Shown here: positions 52,101 through 61,208 of the stretch, piece after piece
Layout of the letters: each line of letters opens with the position of its first letter
How positions within the stretch are numbered: position 1 is the first letter of the stretch
Assembly (NCBI GenBank): GCA_965216585.1
Contig: CBDCGC010000003.1
Span: 744,001-808,000, forward strand
Reading direction: 5' to 3'
Source of the DNA: CADEER01 sp965216585
GTDB lineage: Bacteria; Desulfobacterota; Binatia; HRBIN30; CADEER01
DNA length: 64,000 nucleotides
Made by a program: the position numbers and the translations under genes
The notes under the pieces: model-generated
What the model saw: only the letters and a program-made list of their open reading frames with translations
The model's database searches: none
Told to the model about the DNA's origin: nothing

Positions 52101-55100
52101 GGCGACTCGGGTGACGGAGGCCTGGCCACCGACGCGCGGTTGTTCGATCTGGCAGGTGTGGCTCTCGGGGCCGACGGTTCTCTTTACGTTTCCGACCATG
52201 CCTACGACCGGGTGCGCCGGGTCGGCCCAGACGGTATCATCACTGCCCTTGCCGGGCGGCGGGTGGCGCTGAACACCAGCGGCTTCGACGGAGACGGCGG
52301 TCCAGCAGCCGCGGCTCGCTTCGATGATCCGGAGGCTCTGGCGGTGGCCCCCGATGGGACGCTCTACATCAACGACCGCGGCAACAAGCGCGTGCGCCGC
52401 GTCGTAGCCCCGCTGCCCGGGTTTTCAGGGGTGGGAGACATCGTGATAGCAGCACCGAGCGGCGCCAAGATGTATGTCTTCACCGCCAGCGGCAGACACC
52501 TGCGCACGATCGACACGCTGAACGGAGTGGTCATCTACGAGTTCGACTACGACAGCGAGGGACGCCTGGCCAAGGTGACTGACCGCGACGGTAACGAGAC
52601 CACCTTCGATCGAGATCTGCCCGCCGGAGATCTGGTGATCACCGGCCCCTTCGGGCAGCAGACCGTCATTACCTACGACGCAAACGGCTACGCCCAGTCG
52701 ATCCAGAGCCCCGGTGGTGAGACCACGGCGTTCGAGTACACCGCCGGTGGGCTGATGACCAAGGTGACCGATCCGAGAACCAACGAGACCACCTACAGCT
52801 ACGGCACCGAGGGCCGGCTGGAGAGCACGCTGGACCCGGTCGGCGGCGGCCACACACTCACCCGCACGGACATCGTCGGCGGCTACGAGGTGCAGGACCA
52901 AACCGCCGAGGGAGTGCAGACCACCTACAAGGTGGAGTTCCTGCCCACCGAAGAGGAGCTGCGCACCACCACCTTCGCCGACGGCACGCAGAGGACTGTG
53001 CTCAAGGGCGTCGATCAGTCGACCACGACGACGGAGGCCGACGGTACGGTACAGCTCTCCGAGCTGGGTCCGGATCCGCGCTTCGGCATGCAGGCGCCGA
53101 TCCCGGCCAACACCGAGATCTCCACACCGGGCGGGCTGTTGGCAGACGTCGAAGCAAGCAGCACAGCGACCATCACCGATCCGAATGACCCGCTGAGCCT
53201 GACCAACCAGACCGACACGGTCAGCGTCAACGGCCGTACGGTGACGAGAACCTACGACGCAGCGACTAACACCTTTACCGACACCACGCCCGAGGGCCGG
53301 CAAACGGTCACGACACAAGACGCGCAGGGGCGAGTCGTAAAGACCGAGCTTTCCGGTGTACACCCGACGCGCCAGGAGTATGATGCTGAGGGACGGGTGA
53401 TTCGGGTCAAAGAAGGTCCGGATCCGGATACAGCGGAAACACGAGTGACGGAGTTCGACTACGTGGACCTGACAGACATCGCGGGGGGCTACCCGCCCGA
53501 GTCAGAGGGGCAACTGAAGAGCGTCACCGACGCCCTCAATCGAACCGTCACCTTTGAGTACGACGCCGACGTGCGCGTGAACAAGCAAATCCTGCCCGAC
53601 GGACGGGAGATCGGCTTCTCCTACGACGATGCGGGCAACGTAACCCAGGTGATCCCGCCGGGAAGACCAGCGCACGACTTCACCTACACCGCGGTCAACC
53701 TCGAGACCACCTACGACTCGCCGCAGGTGAGCCCACCGCTGGCCACAGTCACGACCACCACGACCTACACCGACGACGGCAAGGTTGACGTCGTTACCAG
53801 GCCCGACGGAAAACAAACTAGCGTAACATACGACGCGTCAGGAAGGATCAATAGCATTTTGTTACATCCGAGCGGTGAGGCAAGTGGCCACACCTACGAC
53901 CCCGATACGGGAATCCTCAGCCAGATCAGCGAACCCGCAGTGACGGTTGATTTCGGTTACAACGGAATCCTACTGACTTCCGAGATGTGGAGCGGTACTG
54001 GGGTTCCTACCGCCAGTGTCACACGCAACTACGACAACAGCTTGAGGCCCCAGAGCCTGCAGGTGGACAGCGAACCGCCGGTGAGCTTCACCTACGACGA
54101 TGACGATCTACTCATCCAGGCCGGGGCGATGACACTGACTCGCGACCCCAACAACGGCCTGCTCACCGGCACCAGCATCACCGAAGGCGCGGGAACCATC
54201 GACGACACCTACGACTACGACCTCTTCGGCCAGCTCATCCACTACGAGGTGCGCCACAACGGCGTCGAGATGCTCGATTTCGTCTACACCAGAGACGATC
54301 TGGGGCGGATCACCAGCATCGTCGAGACCAAGACGATCGCCCCCAACCCGGCGCAGGTGAAGGAGCGACACTACGAGTACGACACAGCTGGAAGACTCTA
54401 CCGCGTCTGCGCCGAAGACGCCTGCGCGACGATCTTGTCGGAGTACCACTACGACACCAACGGCAACCGCATCGCCCCTAGTTTCAACGCCCAGGGGATG
54501 ATTACTACGGCAACCTACGATGACCAAGATCGCCTGCTGACCTTAACGCAAGGCCCCACAACGACGACCTACTTGTACTCTGACAGCGGGGAACTTGTCG
54601 TTGCCACAGATTCATCGAGTGGGTCGACCCTGTACGAATACGATGACGCGGGCAACCTGCGGCTGATCGAACTACCAACGGGCAGCACGGTTGAGTACGT
54701 CAGAGATGGCCGCGGACGGACCGTTGGTCGAAAGTTGCCTCCGGCACCTGGGCAACCCTCCGCTCTAGAGACCGTTTGGCTCTACAGTGGTCAGAAGATT
54801 ATTGCAGAGCTCGACGAGATCGGGACCATCCGATCCCGATTCATCTATGCATCGAGTTCTCAGGCGCCAGATCTCATGCTGACAAGCGGCCAGGTCTTTC
54901 GCCTGGTCCTAAATCATCTTGGTAGCGTCCGACTGGCGATAAACGTTGCAGATGGCTCTATCGCCCAAGAGCTACAGTACGATGAGTTTGGGACCATCAC
55001 GGGCGATTCAAATCCGGGTAGCCAGCCGTTCGGGTTTGCCGGGGGCTTATACGATGCGGCTACCCAGTTGGTCCGGTTCACACGCCGCGATTACTCGCCG

Positions 55101-55547
55101 AGTTTGGCAAGATGGATTGCGAAGGACCCAATCGGTTTTCGGGGCCGCAGTTCAGGTCTCTATACCTACGTTCGAAACGATCCGGTCAATCGAGTAGATC
55201 CAACCGGGCTTGCAGACACAACACTGAGTGGACAGCTAGCTACAGTCGGCCAGGCGGGCGTACTATCGGGGTTTCACACCCTGGGAGTTCTCGCTTCTGT
55301 TTGCACGGTGGCTGCGGTTGGGAGCGGAATTGGCCTCGAATTTGACGTGCCAGGATTGTTCGCGGCATGCAAAGTCGACGAAAGTAAGTGCGAGGCACAG
55401 CTAAAGGCGGACGAAGCGACTTGCAGGGCCATTGTCAGGGCGCGCGGCGCGGTGCAAGGACAAAGGTGTCGTGCCTCGGCTATGCAGCGATACGGAAACT
55501 GTCTCGCTGGTCGGGACATAGGGCCTCTCGATGCTTGGAACAATTAG
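52101..55547 (+). CDS. NHL-RHS/YD-repeat protein with Cys-rich tip (T5, copy 2), 5'-truncated
   Basis: The longest RHS gene here: frame open from 52101, 1135 residues from TTG 52140. N-terminal NHL-type blades: GDSGDGGLATDARLF, GVALGADGSLYVSDHAYDRV, ALAVAPDGTLYINDRGNKRV. Then YDYDSEGRLAKVTDRDGNET-like YD repeats, a type-A core and the tip (FAACKVDESKCEAQLKADEA) after NDPVNRVDPTGLAD. NHL propeller, YD shell and a C-terminal toxin-like tip is the order of teneurins and bacterial TcC-like proteins. A secretion signal would precede the NHL region but is not present, so this gene is also incomplete. Its 3' 1.4 kb and the following gene are an inverted near-copy of 36.5-38.6 kb. Confidence 0.86.
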   Translation, partial: GDSGDGGLATDARLFDLAGVALGADGSLYVSDHAYDRVRRVGPDGIITALAGRRVALNTSGFDGDGGPAAAARFDDPEALAVAPDGTLYINDRGNKRVRRVVAPLPGFSGVGDIVIAAPSGAKMYVFTASGRHLRTIDTLNGVVIYEFDYDSEGRLAKVTDRDGNETTFDRDLPAGDLVITGPFGQQTVITYDANGYAQSIQSPGGETTAFEYTAGGLMTKVTDPRTNETTYSYGTEGRLESTLDPVGGGHTLTRTDIVGGYEVQDQTAEGVQTTYKVEFLPTEEELRTTTFADGTQRTVLKGVDQSTTTTEADGTVQLSELGPDPRFGMQAPIPANTEISTPGGLLADVEASSTATITDPNDPLSLTNQTDTVSVNGRTVTRTYDAATNTFTDTTPEGRQTVTTQDAQGRVVKTELSGVHPTRQEYDAEGRVIRVKEGPDPDTAETRVTEFDYVDLTDIAGGYPPESEGQLKSVTDALNRTVTFEYDADVRVNKQILPDGREIGFSYDDAGNVTQVIPPGRPAHDFTYTAVNLETTYDSPQVSPPLATVTTTTTYTDDGKVDVVTRPDGKQTSVTYDASGRINSILLHPSGEASGHTYDPDTGILSQISEPAVTVDFGYNGILLTSEMWSGTGVPTASVTRNYDNSLRPQSLQVDSEPPVSFTYDDDDLLIQAGAMTLTRDPNNGLLTGTSITEGAGTIDDTYDYDLFGQLIHYEVRHNGVEMLDFVYTRDDLGRITSIVETKTIAPNPAQVKERHYEYDTAGRLYRVCAEDACATILSEYHYDTNGNRIAPSFNAQGMITTATYDDQDRLLTLTQGPTTTTYLYSDSGELVVATDSSSGSTLYEYDDAGNLRLIELPTGSTVEYVRDGRGRTVGRKLPPAPGQPSALETVWLYSGQKIIAELDEIGTIRSRFIYASSSQAPDLMLTSGQVFRLVLNHLGSVRLAINVADGSIAQELQYDEFGTITGDSNPGSQPFGFAGGLYDAATQLVRFTRRDYSPSLARWIAKDPIGFRGRSSGLYTYVRNDPVNRVDPTGLADTTLSGQLATVGQAGVLSGFHTLGVLASVCTVAAVGSGIGLEFDVPGLFAACKVDESKCEAQLKADEATCRAIVRARGAVQGQRCRASAMQRYGNCLAGRDIGPLDAWNN

Positions 55548-55553
55548 TCAGTT

Positions 55554-56087
55554 ATGAAATCGGATTATCCGCTCGCTGCATTCCTAGTGACTCCTGGTGG
55601 AGAACGAACAGAGCTACGTATAACGTGCCCCATGCGGAGGGAGGATGGGGAGTACTCTTGTGAGGTTTACGCACCTGCTTTGTTCACAGGGGAGAAGTCG
55701 GTAGTCGGAACTGGGCGACAGCAGTCGTTCGACTTGGCAGTGGTACTTGTCCGCACATTGCTCGGTGAGCGGCATGTTGTTGACGCCAAGGGAGTGACCA
55801 TCGAGATTTTCTCCCAACCAGAATCGCGTACAGCGGTTGATGATGGGCGGCGGGCGGCCGTGGGCATAATTGCGTGTCTCGTCGAGGATGAACGAAAAGC
55901 GCGTTTGGTATTCGACGACGCTAGTCGGGACAGCGCCGGCGAATCGGGGTCTTGGCGCTCGGACGGACTCTACACGTGGGTCGACCTAGACGTCACTTCG
56001 ATAGAAGAGGCCTCGGACGAGTACTTCAGACTGATCGGAGAGAATATTGTGTTTCGCTTGCTCGCGCTTAGAAAGACCCAAGACTGA
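55554..56087 (+). CDS. Putative immunity protein to tip T5 (copy 2)
   Basis: 177 residues, identical to the minus-strand copy at 36708-37241 and placed 6 nt after the tip T5 stop in both. Soluble, mixed alpha/beta, with EDGEYSCEVYAPALF and SWRSDGLYTWVDLDVTSIEE. Not recognised. Identity of both toxin and immunity copies implies recent duplication. Confidence 0.68.
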   Translation: MKSDYPLAAFLVTPGGERTELRITCPMRREDGEYSCEVYAPALFTGEKSVVGTGRQQSFDLAVVLVRTLLGERHVVDAKGVTIEIFSQPESRTAVDDGRRAAVGIIACLVEDERKARLVFDDASRDSAGESGSWRSDGLYTWVDLDVTSIEEASDEYFRLIGENIVFRLLALRKTQD

Positions 56088-56261
56088 GGCTGTAGGCGTT
56101 CGCTTCTGGTCGTGCGCTTCGCTCACAAGGGACGTTGCTAGTTGTGCGCCAGGCAAAGCCTGGCGGAGGAGGAGGCCGGATGTAGAGTTAGAAGGTGGAA
56201 ACCTTTCGCCGAAGAAGCGGGACGTAGTTCGATATTCCAATTCTCCGGGGTCGTGGCATCC
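56088..56261 (+). other. Duplicated spacer with hairpin between immunity gene and RHS core
   Basis: About 170 bp shared with 36537-36707 (other strand). It contains a strong hairpin GCCAGGC-AAA-GCCTGGC (56148-56164). Unlike every other joint in the array, where the RHS core starts within about 25 nt of the immunity stop, this spacer intervenes. It may be a terminator or the scar of a lost element; GTGCGCC just before the hairpin resembles a group II intron 5' end, but nothing else supports that. Confidence 0.5.
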
Positions 56262-56838
56262 CAACGATCCGCTGAGTCTGACTTCTCAGAGTGACACTGT
56301 GACTGTAAACGGCCAGATTGTGACACGAACCTTCGATGCCCTTACGAACACGATTACAGACACTACGGCAGGAGGTCGATTGAGCACCACGGTGCTCGAC
56401 ACCGAGGGGCGCCCCACTCAGTTTCAGACGGGTAGCCTCACGCCGTTGCAGCTTGCTTACGACCCGGACGGTCGGGTGGATTCTGTCACGCGCGGTGGTC
56501 GTACGAGTACGATGAGCTACGACACCAGCGGAGATCTCGTCTCGATCACCGATCCGCTCAGCCGTACGGTCAGCTTCGAGTACGACGCCAATGGCCGAGT
56601 GGAGAAGCAGTACCTGCCGGACTATGATGCAACCACCAATCCCGATCGGGTCATCGCGTTCGCATACGACGACAACGGAAATCTCACCAAGGTTACGCCC
56701 CCGGGCAAGCCGCTGCACGCGTTTGCCTACACCGGTGTCAACTTAGAGCAGAGCTACGACCCGCCGGTAGTCCCGGGCATTACGACACCGGCGACCAGCT
56801 ACACTTACACAACGGATGCACGGGTTGACACCATCACC
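56262..56838 (+). pseudogene. RHS 5' half of the T6 gene, separated by IS21 inversion
   Basis: Type-B core PNDPLSLTSQSDTVTVNGQ to TTDARVDTIT, 192 residues, stopping at the IS21-B end. The continuation RPDGQVVDHDYD is at 41707 on the minus strand beside IS21-A. The 5-bp flanks (TCACC here, GGTGA there) are the two halves of one target duplication. The intact parallel in RHS T1 reads DIITRPDGQVIDHDYD, confirming the original continuity. Confidence 0.9.
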
Positions 56839-56896
56839 TGTTAACGGCTGCCAGAAAGCGCGTTCAGATGGCGAAGTCGTGTGAAGGGGGATTGAG

Positions 56897-57310
56897 CTAT
56901 CGCAGCGCGCCACGCACGATCTGTCGGATGGTAGCGGGGTCATGATCCTCCATTTGTTTGGTGGTGGTCAGGGGTGGGGCGGGTTGGAATTTGGGTCGAT
57001 CGGGTAGCGATAGGACCTGAAAGCGAGTGCCATCGAAAGCGATCAGGTCCTTTTCAATCAGGGCGTTACGGGTGGTGACGTAGTGTTCGAGCGAGCACTC
57101 GAGCAGTGAGCAGATGGAATCGTAATGGTAGTAGCTGACACCGTTCCTGTCGCCAGCAAGGAGTAAGAAGACGTAGAGTTGGAGCTGGTCAGCTGGGAGT
57201 GAAGCAAAGAAGCCGTCGCGCAAGAAGCGGTGAGGAATGAAGGTAAAGGAGCGTTTGCCAATGGTGCGGCAGCGCTCGGCGATGATCGGTGGCCGGTTGG
57301 CTTTGTTCAT
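56897..57310 (-). CDS. IS21 passenger protein, winged-helix-like (copy B)
   Basis: 137 residues, same sequence as the copy A gene at 44807-45220. Start overlaps the istB stop by ATGA. Retained intact in both copies, so its loss is probably selected against or the duplication is recent. Confidence 0.7.
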   Translation of the reverse strand: MNKANRPPIIAERCRTIGKRSFTFIPHRFLRDGFFASLPADQLQLYVFLLLAGDRNGVSYYHYDSICSLLECSLEHYVTTRNALIEKDLIAFDGTRFQVLSLPDRPKFQPAPPLTTTKQMEDHDPATIRQIVRGALR

Positions 57311-58080
57311 TTGGTGTTGCCCGCTTTGCGTGTCTTGCGCGCCTTGGCCTTGGTGGCAGCGCGTTCCTTGGCTTCTTTGAGCCGGTAGCTGTCGGCCTCG
57401 ATGGTGATGATCTCGGCCTTGTGGACCAGACGGTCGACGATGGTGACCACCGAGGTGGCGTTGGGGAAGACCTTGCCCCAGTCGGTAAACGGCCTATTGG
57501 TTGTCACGATTGTGGCGGCCCGTTGGTACCTGCGCGAGATGACCTCAAAGAGCAGGTCGGCGTAGCGCGAGTCGTAGGAGAGGTAGCCCAGTTCGTCGAC
57601 CACCAACAGCGCCGGTCGGCAGTACAGGGCCAAGCGCCGGTTGAGCGCAGAGGCCGAGTCCTGTGCGGCCAGATCGCCCAGCATCGTCGAGGCCGACACA
57701 AAGCGCACGTTGTGGCCTGCGATCAGGGCCAGGTGGGCCAGGTTCTTGGCAATCATCGTCTTGCCGCAGCTGTTGGGGCCGACCAGTACGACGTTGGTGG
57801 CCTCGCCGACAAAATCGAGGTGGGTCAGTTCTTCGATCGCAGCGCGGTCGATCTTCTTTGGCCACGTCCAGTCGAAGTCACAGATCGGCTTGAAGCCGAG
57901 CAGGCGCGCTACCCGGGTGCGCCGCTGCAGGGAACGGCGCTGGCGCTCCTCGCGCTCGAATTCGATCACGGTGTCGAGCCAGGGCTGGTTGTGTACCTGG
58001 TCGTAGTTGGCCAGTAGCCCCCACAGGCCGAGCTGGCGCAGGGCCGATTGCTGCAGCTGGGCGGTATCACTGGTCGTCAT
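57307..58080 (-). CDS. istB: IstB AAA+ ATPase (copy B)
   Basis: 257 residues, identical to copy A: Walker A GPNSCGKTMIAKN, Walker B LLVVDELGYLSY. Start ATG 58080 as in copy A, overlapping istA by 14 nt. Confidence 0.95.
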   Translation of the reverse strand: MTTSDTAQLQQSALRQLGLWGLLANYDQVHNQPWLDTVIEFEREERQRRSLQRRTRVARLLGFKPICDFDWTWPKKIDRAAIEELTHLDFVGEATNVVLVGPNSCGKTMIAKNLAHLALIAGHNVRFVSASTMLGDLAAQDSASALNRRLALYCRPALLVVDELGYLSYDSRYADLLFEVISRRYQRAATIVTTNRPFTDWGKVFPNATSVVTIVDRLVHKAEIITIEADSYRLKEAKERAATKAKARKTRKAGNTK

Positions 58081-59638
58081 CACGGTGTTCCTCCTCTGCC
58101 TGCTGCTGTGGTTGTTCAGGCTCTTTGTCTTGCGGCTGTTCGGGCGAAAGGGGCTGGTGGTGGTGGTGACTGGCGGTGATCTGGTCGTAGGTGTCGAGTC
58201 GGTGAGGACGAACGACAATGTCGCGGGCACGCGGATCGGCCACGGTGACCGTTACCGGTGGTGGCTGTGTGTTCTGCTGGTCGAGGATGTGGCGCACGGC
58301 GGGCAGATGCACCCTGCCGTTGGCAAGCGCCACTTGCAGGGCGCCCTCGAGCGCATCGGCACCATATTGGTCGAGCAGCCGGGTCAGCGCCGTGGTGGTG
58401 GCACCGAGATTGCCGGAGTCATTGGCCACACCGGCAAAGAATGCGGCGGCACTGGGACAGGCATGGTGGAGTCGGTCGAGGCCGCGCGAGCGCTTGGCCG
58501 CAGCCTTGTACTCAACCAGCTCCTTTACGTGTTCGGCTACTTCGACCTGCTCCCCCTTGTCCCACGAGCGCGGGTGATGGGCGATGACCTCACCTGCGCG
58601 CGTGATCCGTACCCGCTCAAGGCTGGCCAGCACCACCACCGAGCGGCGCACGTGAACATGTGGGACCGAGTAGTCGTTGAGGTCAAAGCGCACGTAGGGC
58701 GTTCTCCCCACCTTGGTCTCGGTACGTTGCTCGACCGGATACGGCTCACCCGGTAAGCCCAGCAGTGTCTCTTTCTCATCGGCGAAGACCTCGGCCACCG
58801 TGCGCCGGCGGTCCTCGGCGCACGTACGCTCGGCCGCCGCCGGCCCGCTGCACCACAGCTCGGCCTGGTGGTTGAGATCGCCTAAGTCGCTGAACTCTCG
58901 GGCGGCAAAGAATGCTGTGCGGATATAGCGTATCGCTCGCTCCACCCGTCCCTTCTCATTGCCCCGGGCCACTGCCACCGGGCGCGGCTCGAAGTGGTAG
59001 TGCGCGGCCAGATCAAGCAGAGTGGGATTGAAGCGAATGGCCTGACCGACGCGTTCGATCACGGCGCTCTTCAGATTGTCGTAGAGCAAGACGCGGGCAA
59101 CGCCGCCAAATGCACTGAAGGCGCGCACGTGGCCGTCGAGGAAATGGGCCATGGCGTTGCCGAGGTAGAAGCGCAAGAAGATGCGGCGCGAGTAGCTGAG
59201 CACCATCACAAAGCCCCACAGGGTGCGCTTGGCTCGCCCGACTTCAAGTTTGCCGAAGTGGCCCCAGTCGACCTGGGCCTGCTCGCCGGGAAGGGTGCGA
59301 AGCCGCAGGTAGGCTTCGGCCGGTGGCCGGGGCCGGTAGCGGCTGACCATGTGGCGAAAGTGATCGGCGCCGCCCGGGTAGCCGCGCTGGCGTACCATCT
59401 CGTACAGACGCGAGGCACACAGGGTCGGGTATTTCTTGAGAGTCTCTTGCACAAACGGTAGGTACGGTTCGATCATCGACGCCCGCACCATCTCCAAGCC
59501 TGGGGCTTGTCCCGCTTGGGCCAGCACGCGGCGTACCGTGCCGTGGTGCACACCGAGCTGGCGCGCAATGGTGCCCACCTTCCATTTCTCGGCGTGGTAG
59601 ACACGCAAGATCTCGGCCTCTTTGTCCGCCGAGATCAT
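58067..59638 (-). CDS. istA: IstA transposase (copy B)
   Basis: 523 residues, identical to copy A; DDE residues in QVDWGHF, LLYDNLKSA and KGRVERAIRYI. Both transposases are intact, so either copy could move again or serve as a recombination substrate. Confidence 0.95.
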   Translation of the reverse strand: MISADKEAEILRVYHAEKWKVGTIARQLGVHHGTVRRVLAQAGQAPGLEMVRASMIEPYLPFVQETLKKYPTLCASRLYEMVRQRGYPGGADHFRHMVSRYRPRPPAEAYLRLRTLPGEQAQVDWGHFGKLEVGRAKRTLWGFVMVLSYSRRIFLRFYLGNAMAHFLDGHVRAFSAFGGVARVLLYDNLKSAVIERVGQAIRFNPTLLDLAAHYHFEPRPVAVARGNEKGRVERAIRYIRTAFFAAREFSDLGDLNHQAELWCSGPAAAERTCAEDRRRTVAEVFADEKETLLGLPGEPYPVEQRTETKVGRTPYVRFDLNDYSVPHVHVRRSVVVLASLERVRITRAGEVIAHHPRSWDKGEQVEVAEHVKELVEYKAAAKRSRGLDRLHHACPSAAAFFAGVANDSGNLGATTTALTRLLDQYGADALEGALQVALANGRVHLPAVRHILDQQNTQPPPVTVTVADPRARDIVVRPHRLDTYDQITASHHHHQPLSPEQPQDKEPEQPQQQAEEEHRDDDQ

Positions 59639-59644
59639 CCCAGC

Positions 59645-60112
59645 TCACCGCCGCCAGTGTCCGTAGCGGACAAATCGACGCCCCCGAGCTCCACACCAGC
59701 AGCAACAACCGGGCGCGGCGCCCGCGGTGCTCGCCCGCTCGGGCATGTCAAACGCCAATTCACGAGATTTCTCACTGTTGACCTCCTCTACCTCAGTGAC
59801 GCCAAGGCTAGGGCGGCACCGGCTCGGTGAGAATCCCTGATGCGTCACTTTCTCGCTCTGGCGGGTGCGATACCGACGCTGGCGCTCGGCGTGCATCAGG
59901 CGGCCACCGAAGGTTTGCTGGTAGCGGGCCCCCGCACGCCGCTGGCTGTCGCGCCGCGCCGCACCACCACACCCCCAGCGGCAATATCGTTGCCCGTGAT
60001 CGCACCGCCGGCACACCCGCACCGCACGGGCGCAACGCTGACAAGAAAACACGCGGTCGCTTTCGACAGATCTGCACACCACTCCAGCCGCAACAGGCTG
60101 GACAGCTCTCAA
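59645..60112 (-). CDS. IS21-associated Cys-rich accessory protein (copy B)
   Basis: Same as copy A (42005-42472): CxxC knuckles CQRC, CRRC, then the basic RRYRTRQSEKVTHQG stretch and a final CCCWCG. Lies 6 nt upstream of istA. Start uncertain. Confidence 0.6.
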   Translation of the reverse strand: MRAVQPVAAGVVCRSVESDRVFSCQRCARAVRVCRRCDHGQRYCRWGCGGAARRDSQRRAGARYQQTFGGRLMHAERQRRYRTRQSEKVTHQGFSPSRCRPSLGVTEVEEVNSEKSRELAFDMPERASTAGAAPGCCCWCGARGRRFVRYGHWRR

Positions 60113-60404
60113 CTATCGAGTCATGGTCAACACCGGTATCGGCGCTGATTCACGCGGTCTCTGCGCTGTGCCAGAAGGCTCGGGAGGTCGAGTCCCGGGC
60201 CTTCACCTCTTGCCCTCTCTGTACTCGCGCGTCGCACTCCAACACGCAAGCCGAGAAGCCGACGATGTAGAGAAAGTACAGAGAAGAAAATCCACGAAGA
60301 AGATCTTTCTCAACTCTTCTTCCTTCACATCTACAGCGGCGACCTTGTTTGGCTCTCACCCGCGCTCTTCGCCATTCTTACGCGCTTCTCAACAGCCGTT
60401 TACA

Positions 60405-61208
60405 AATGGCGAGGTGGTGGAGTGGAATCCGATCTTTGCCTGTGCTGCCCTGGAGATCGGTTTCACGGCCGAGGTGTGCTGGCCCCACCAGCCGCAGCAG
60501 AAGGGCTCGGTCGAGAACCTGGTCGGGTGGGTCAAAGGCTCGTTCTTTAAGCAGCGCAGGTTCCACGACGAGCCGGACCTTCTCAAGCAGCTCGCCCAGT
60601 GGCAGCAGGAAGTCAACGACCAAACACCGTCACGCGCCACGGGCATCATTCCACGTGTTCGCTGGGAGACCGACGAGCGCGAGCGGCTGCGTCCGGCGCG
60701 GGTGCATCCCAACAACCTGGCCCTGCGCGTCCCCTCCCACGTGGGCCCCACCGGTGAGGTGGTCCACGAAACCCACAGCTACTCGATGCCGCCAGAGTCG
60801 GCCGGCTTCCCGGCCACGATCTACCTGTACCGGGATCGGCTGCGGATCGAGGCGGGTCACTACCAGTCCACTCACGACCGGCTGCGTGGCCACCGCCAGG
60901 TCTCGCGATTGCCCGAGCACCGGGCCTCGCATCTGGCGGCGGTCTCTGGCCAGCGGGGCAAGCGCTACCTCAAGCGCCAGCACGTCTTCGAAACCGGAGA
61001 GGCGGCCGTGCAGTTCCTAACCGAGATCACCCATCGCAGGCCCCGCGACTGGAGCCACGACGTGGACCGACTGCATGAGCTGCTGCAACGGTGCGGCCCC
61101 GAGGCTCTCGACCGTGCGCTACAGCTGGCCGTGGCACAAGAGGAGTTCTGCGTAGATTTCGTCACCAGGCTGCTGCGCGCTGACTCCACTGAGCAGGGGG
61201 ACTTGTGA
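60405..61208 (+). pseudogene. Second-type IstA transposase, 5' part lost
   Basis: Begins in mid-gene at the IS21-B boundary: GEVVEWNPIFACAALEIGFT, AEVCWPHQPQQKGSVENLVG (catalytic Glu in KGSVENLV), then WVKGSFFKQRRF and a Mu-type C-terminal domain (HETHSYSMPPESAGFPATIY). About 267 residues remain of roughly 500. Sequence differs clearly from the copy A/B IstA, so this is a different IS21-family element, truncated by copy B or by a later rearrangement. Overlaps istB by GTGA. Confidence 0.85.

Larger units (their letters stand above)
56839..60404 (-). mobile_element. IS21-family element, copy B, 3566 bp
   Basis: Same length, ends and gene content as copy A but opposite orientation. Its right end (at 56839) is flanked by TCACC, the complement of the GGTGA beside copy A's left end; its left end (60404) abuts the interior of another IS21-type transposase gene (AATGGCGAGG) with no matching duplication anywhere in the window. 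Confidence 0.93.

Noticed and set aside
56088..56261. Group II intron remnant
   Set aside because: Only a GTGCGCC start and one hairpin fit; no domain V, no reverse transcriptase, and both copies are the same short spacer.
52101..56838. CRISPR array suspected because of dense repeats
   Set aside because: Repeats are protein-coding YD motifs of variable spacing in an open frame, with no short constant repeats and spacers; no cas genes in the window.
60123..60404. Start of the 361-residue frame spanning the IS21-B end
   Set aside because: The first 94 codons are read through the IS21 terminal region; only the part after 60405 resembles IstA.
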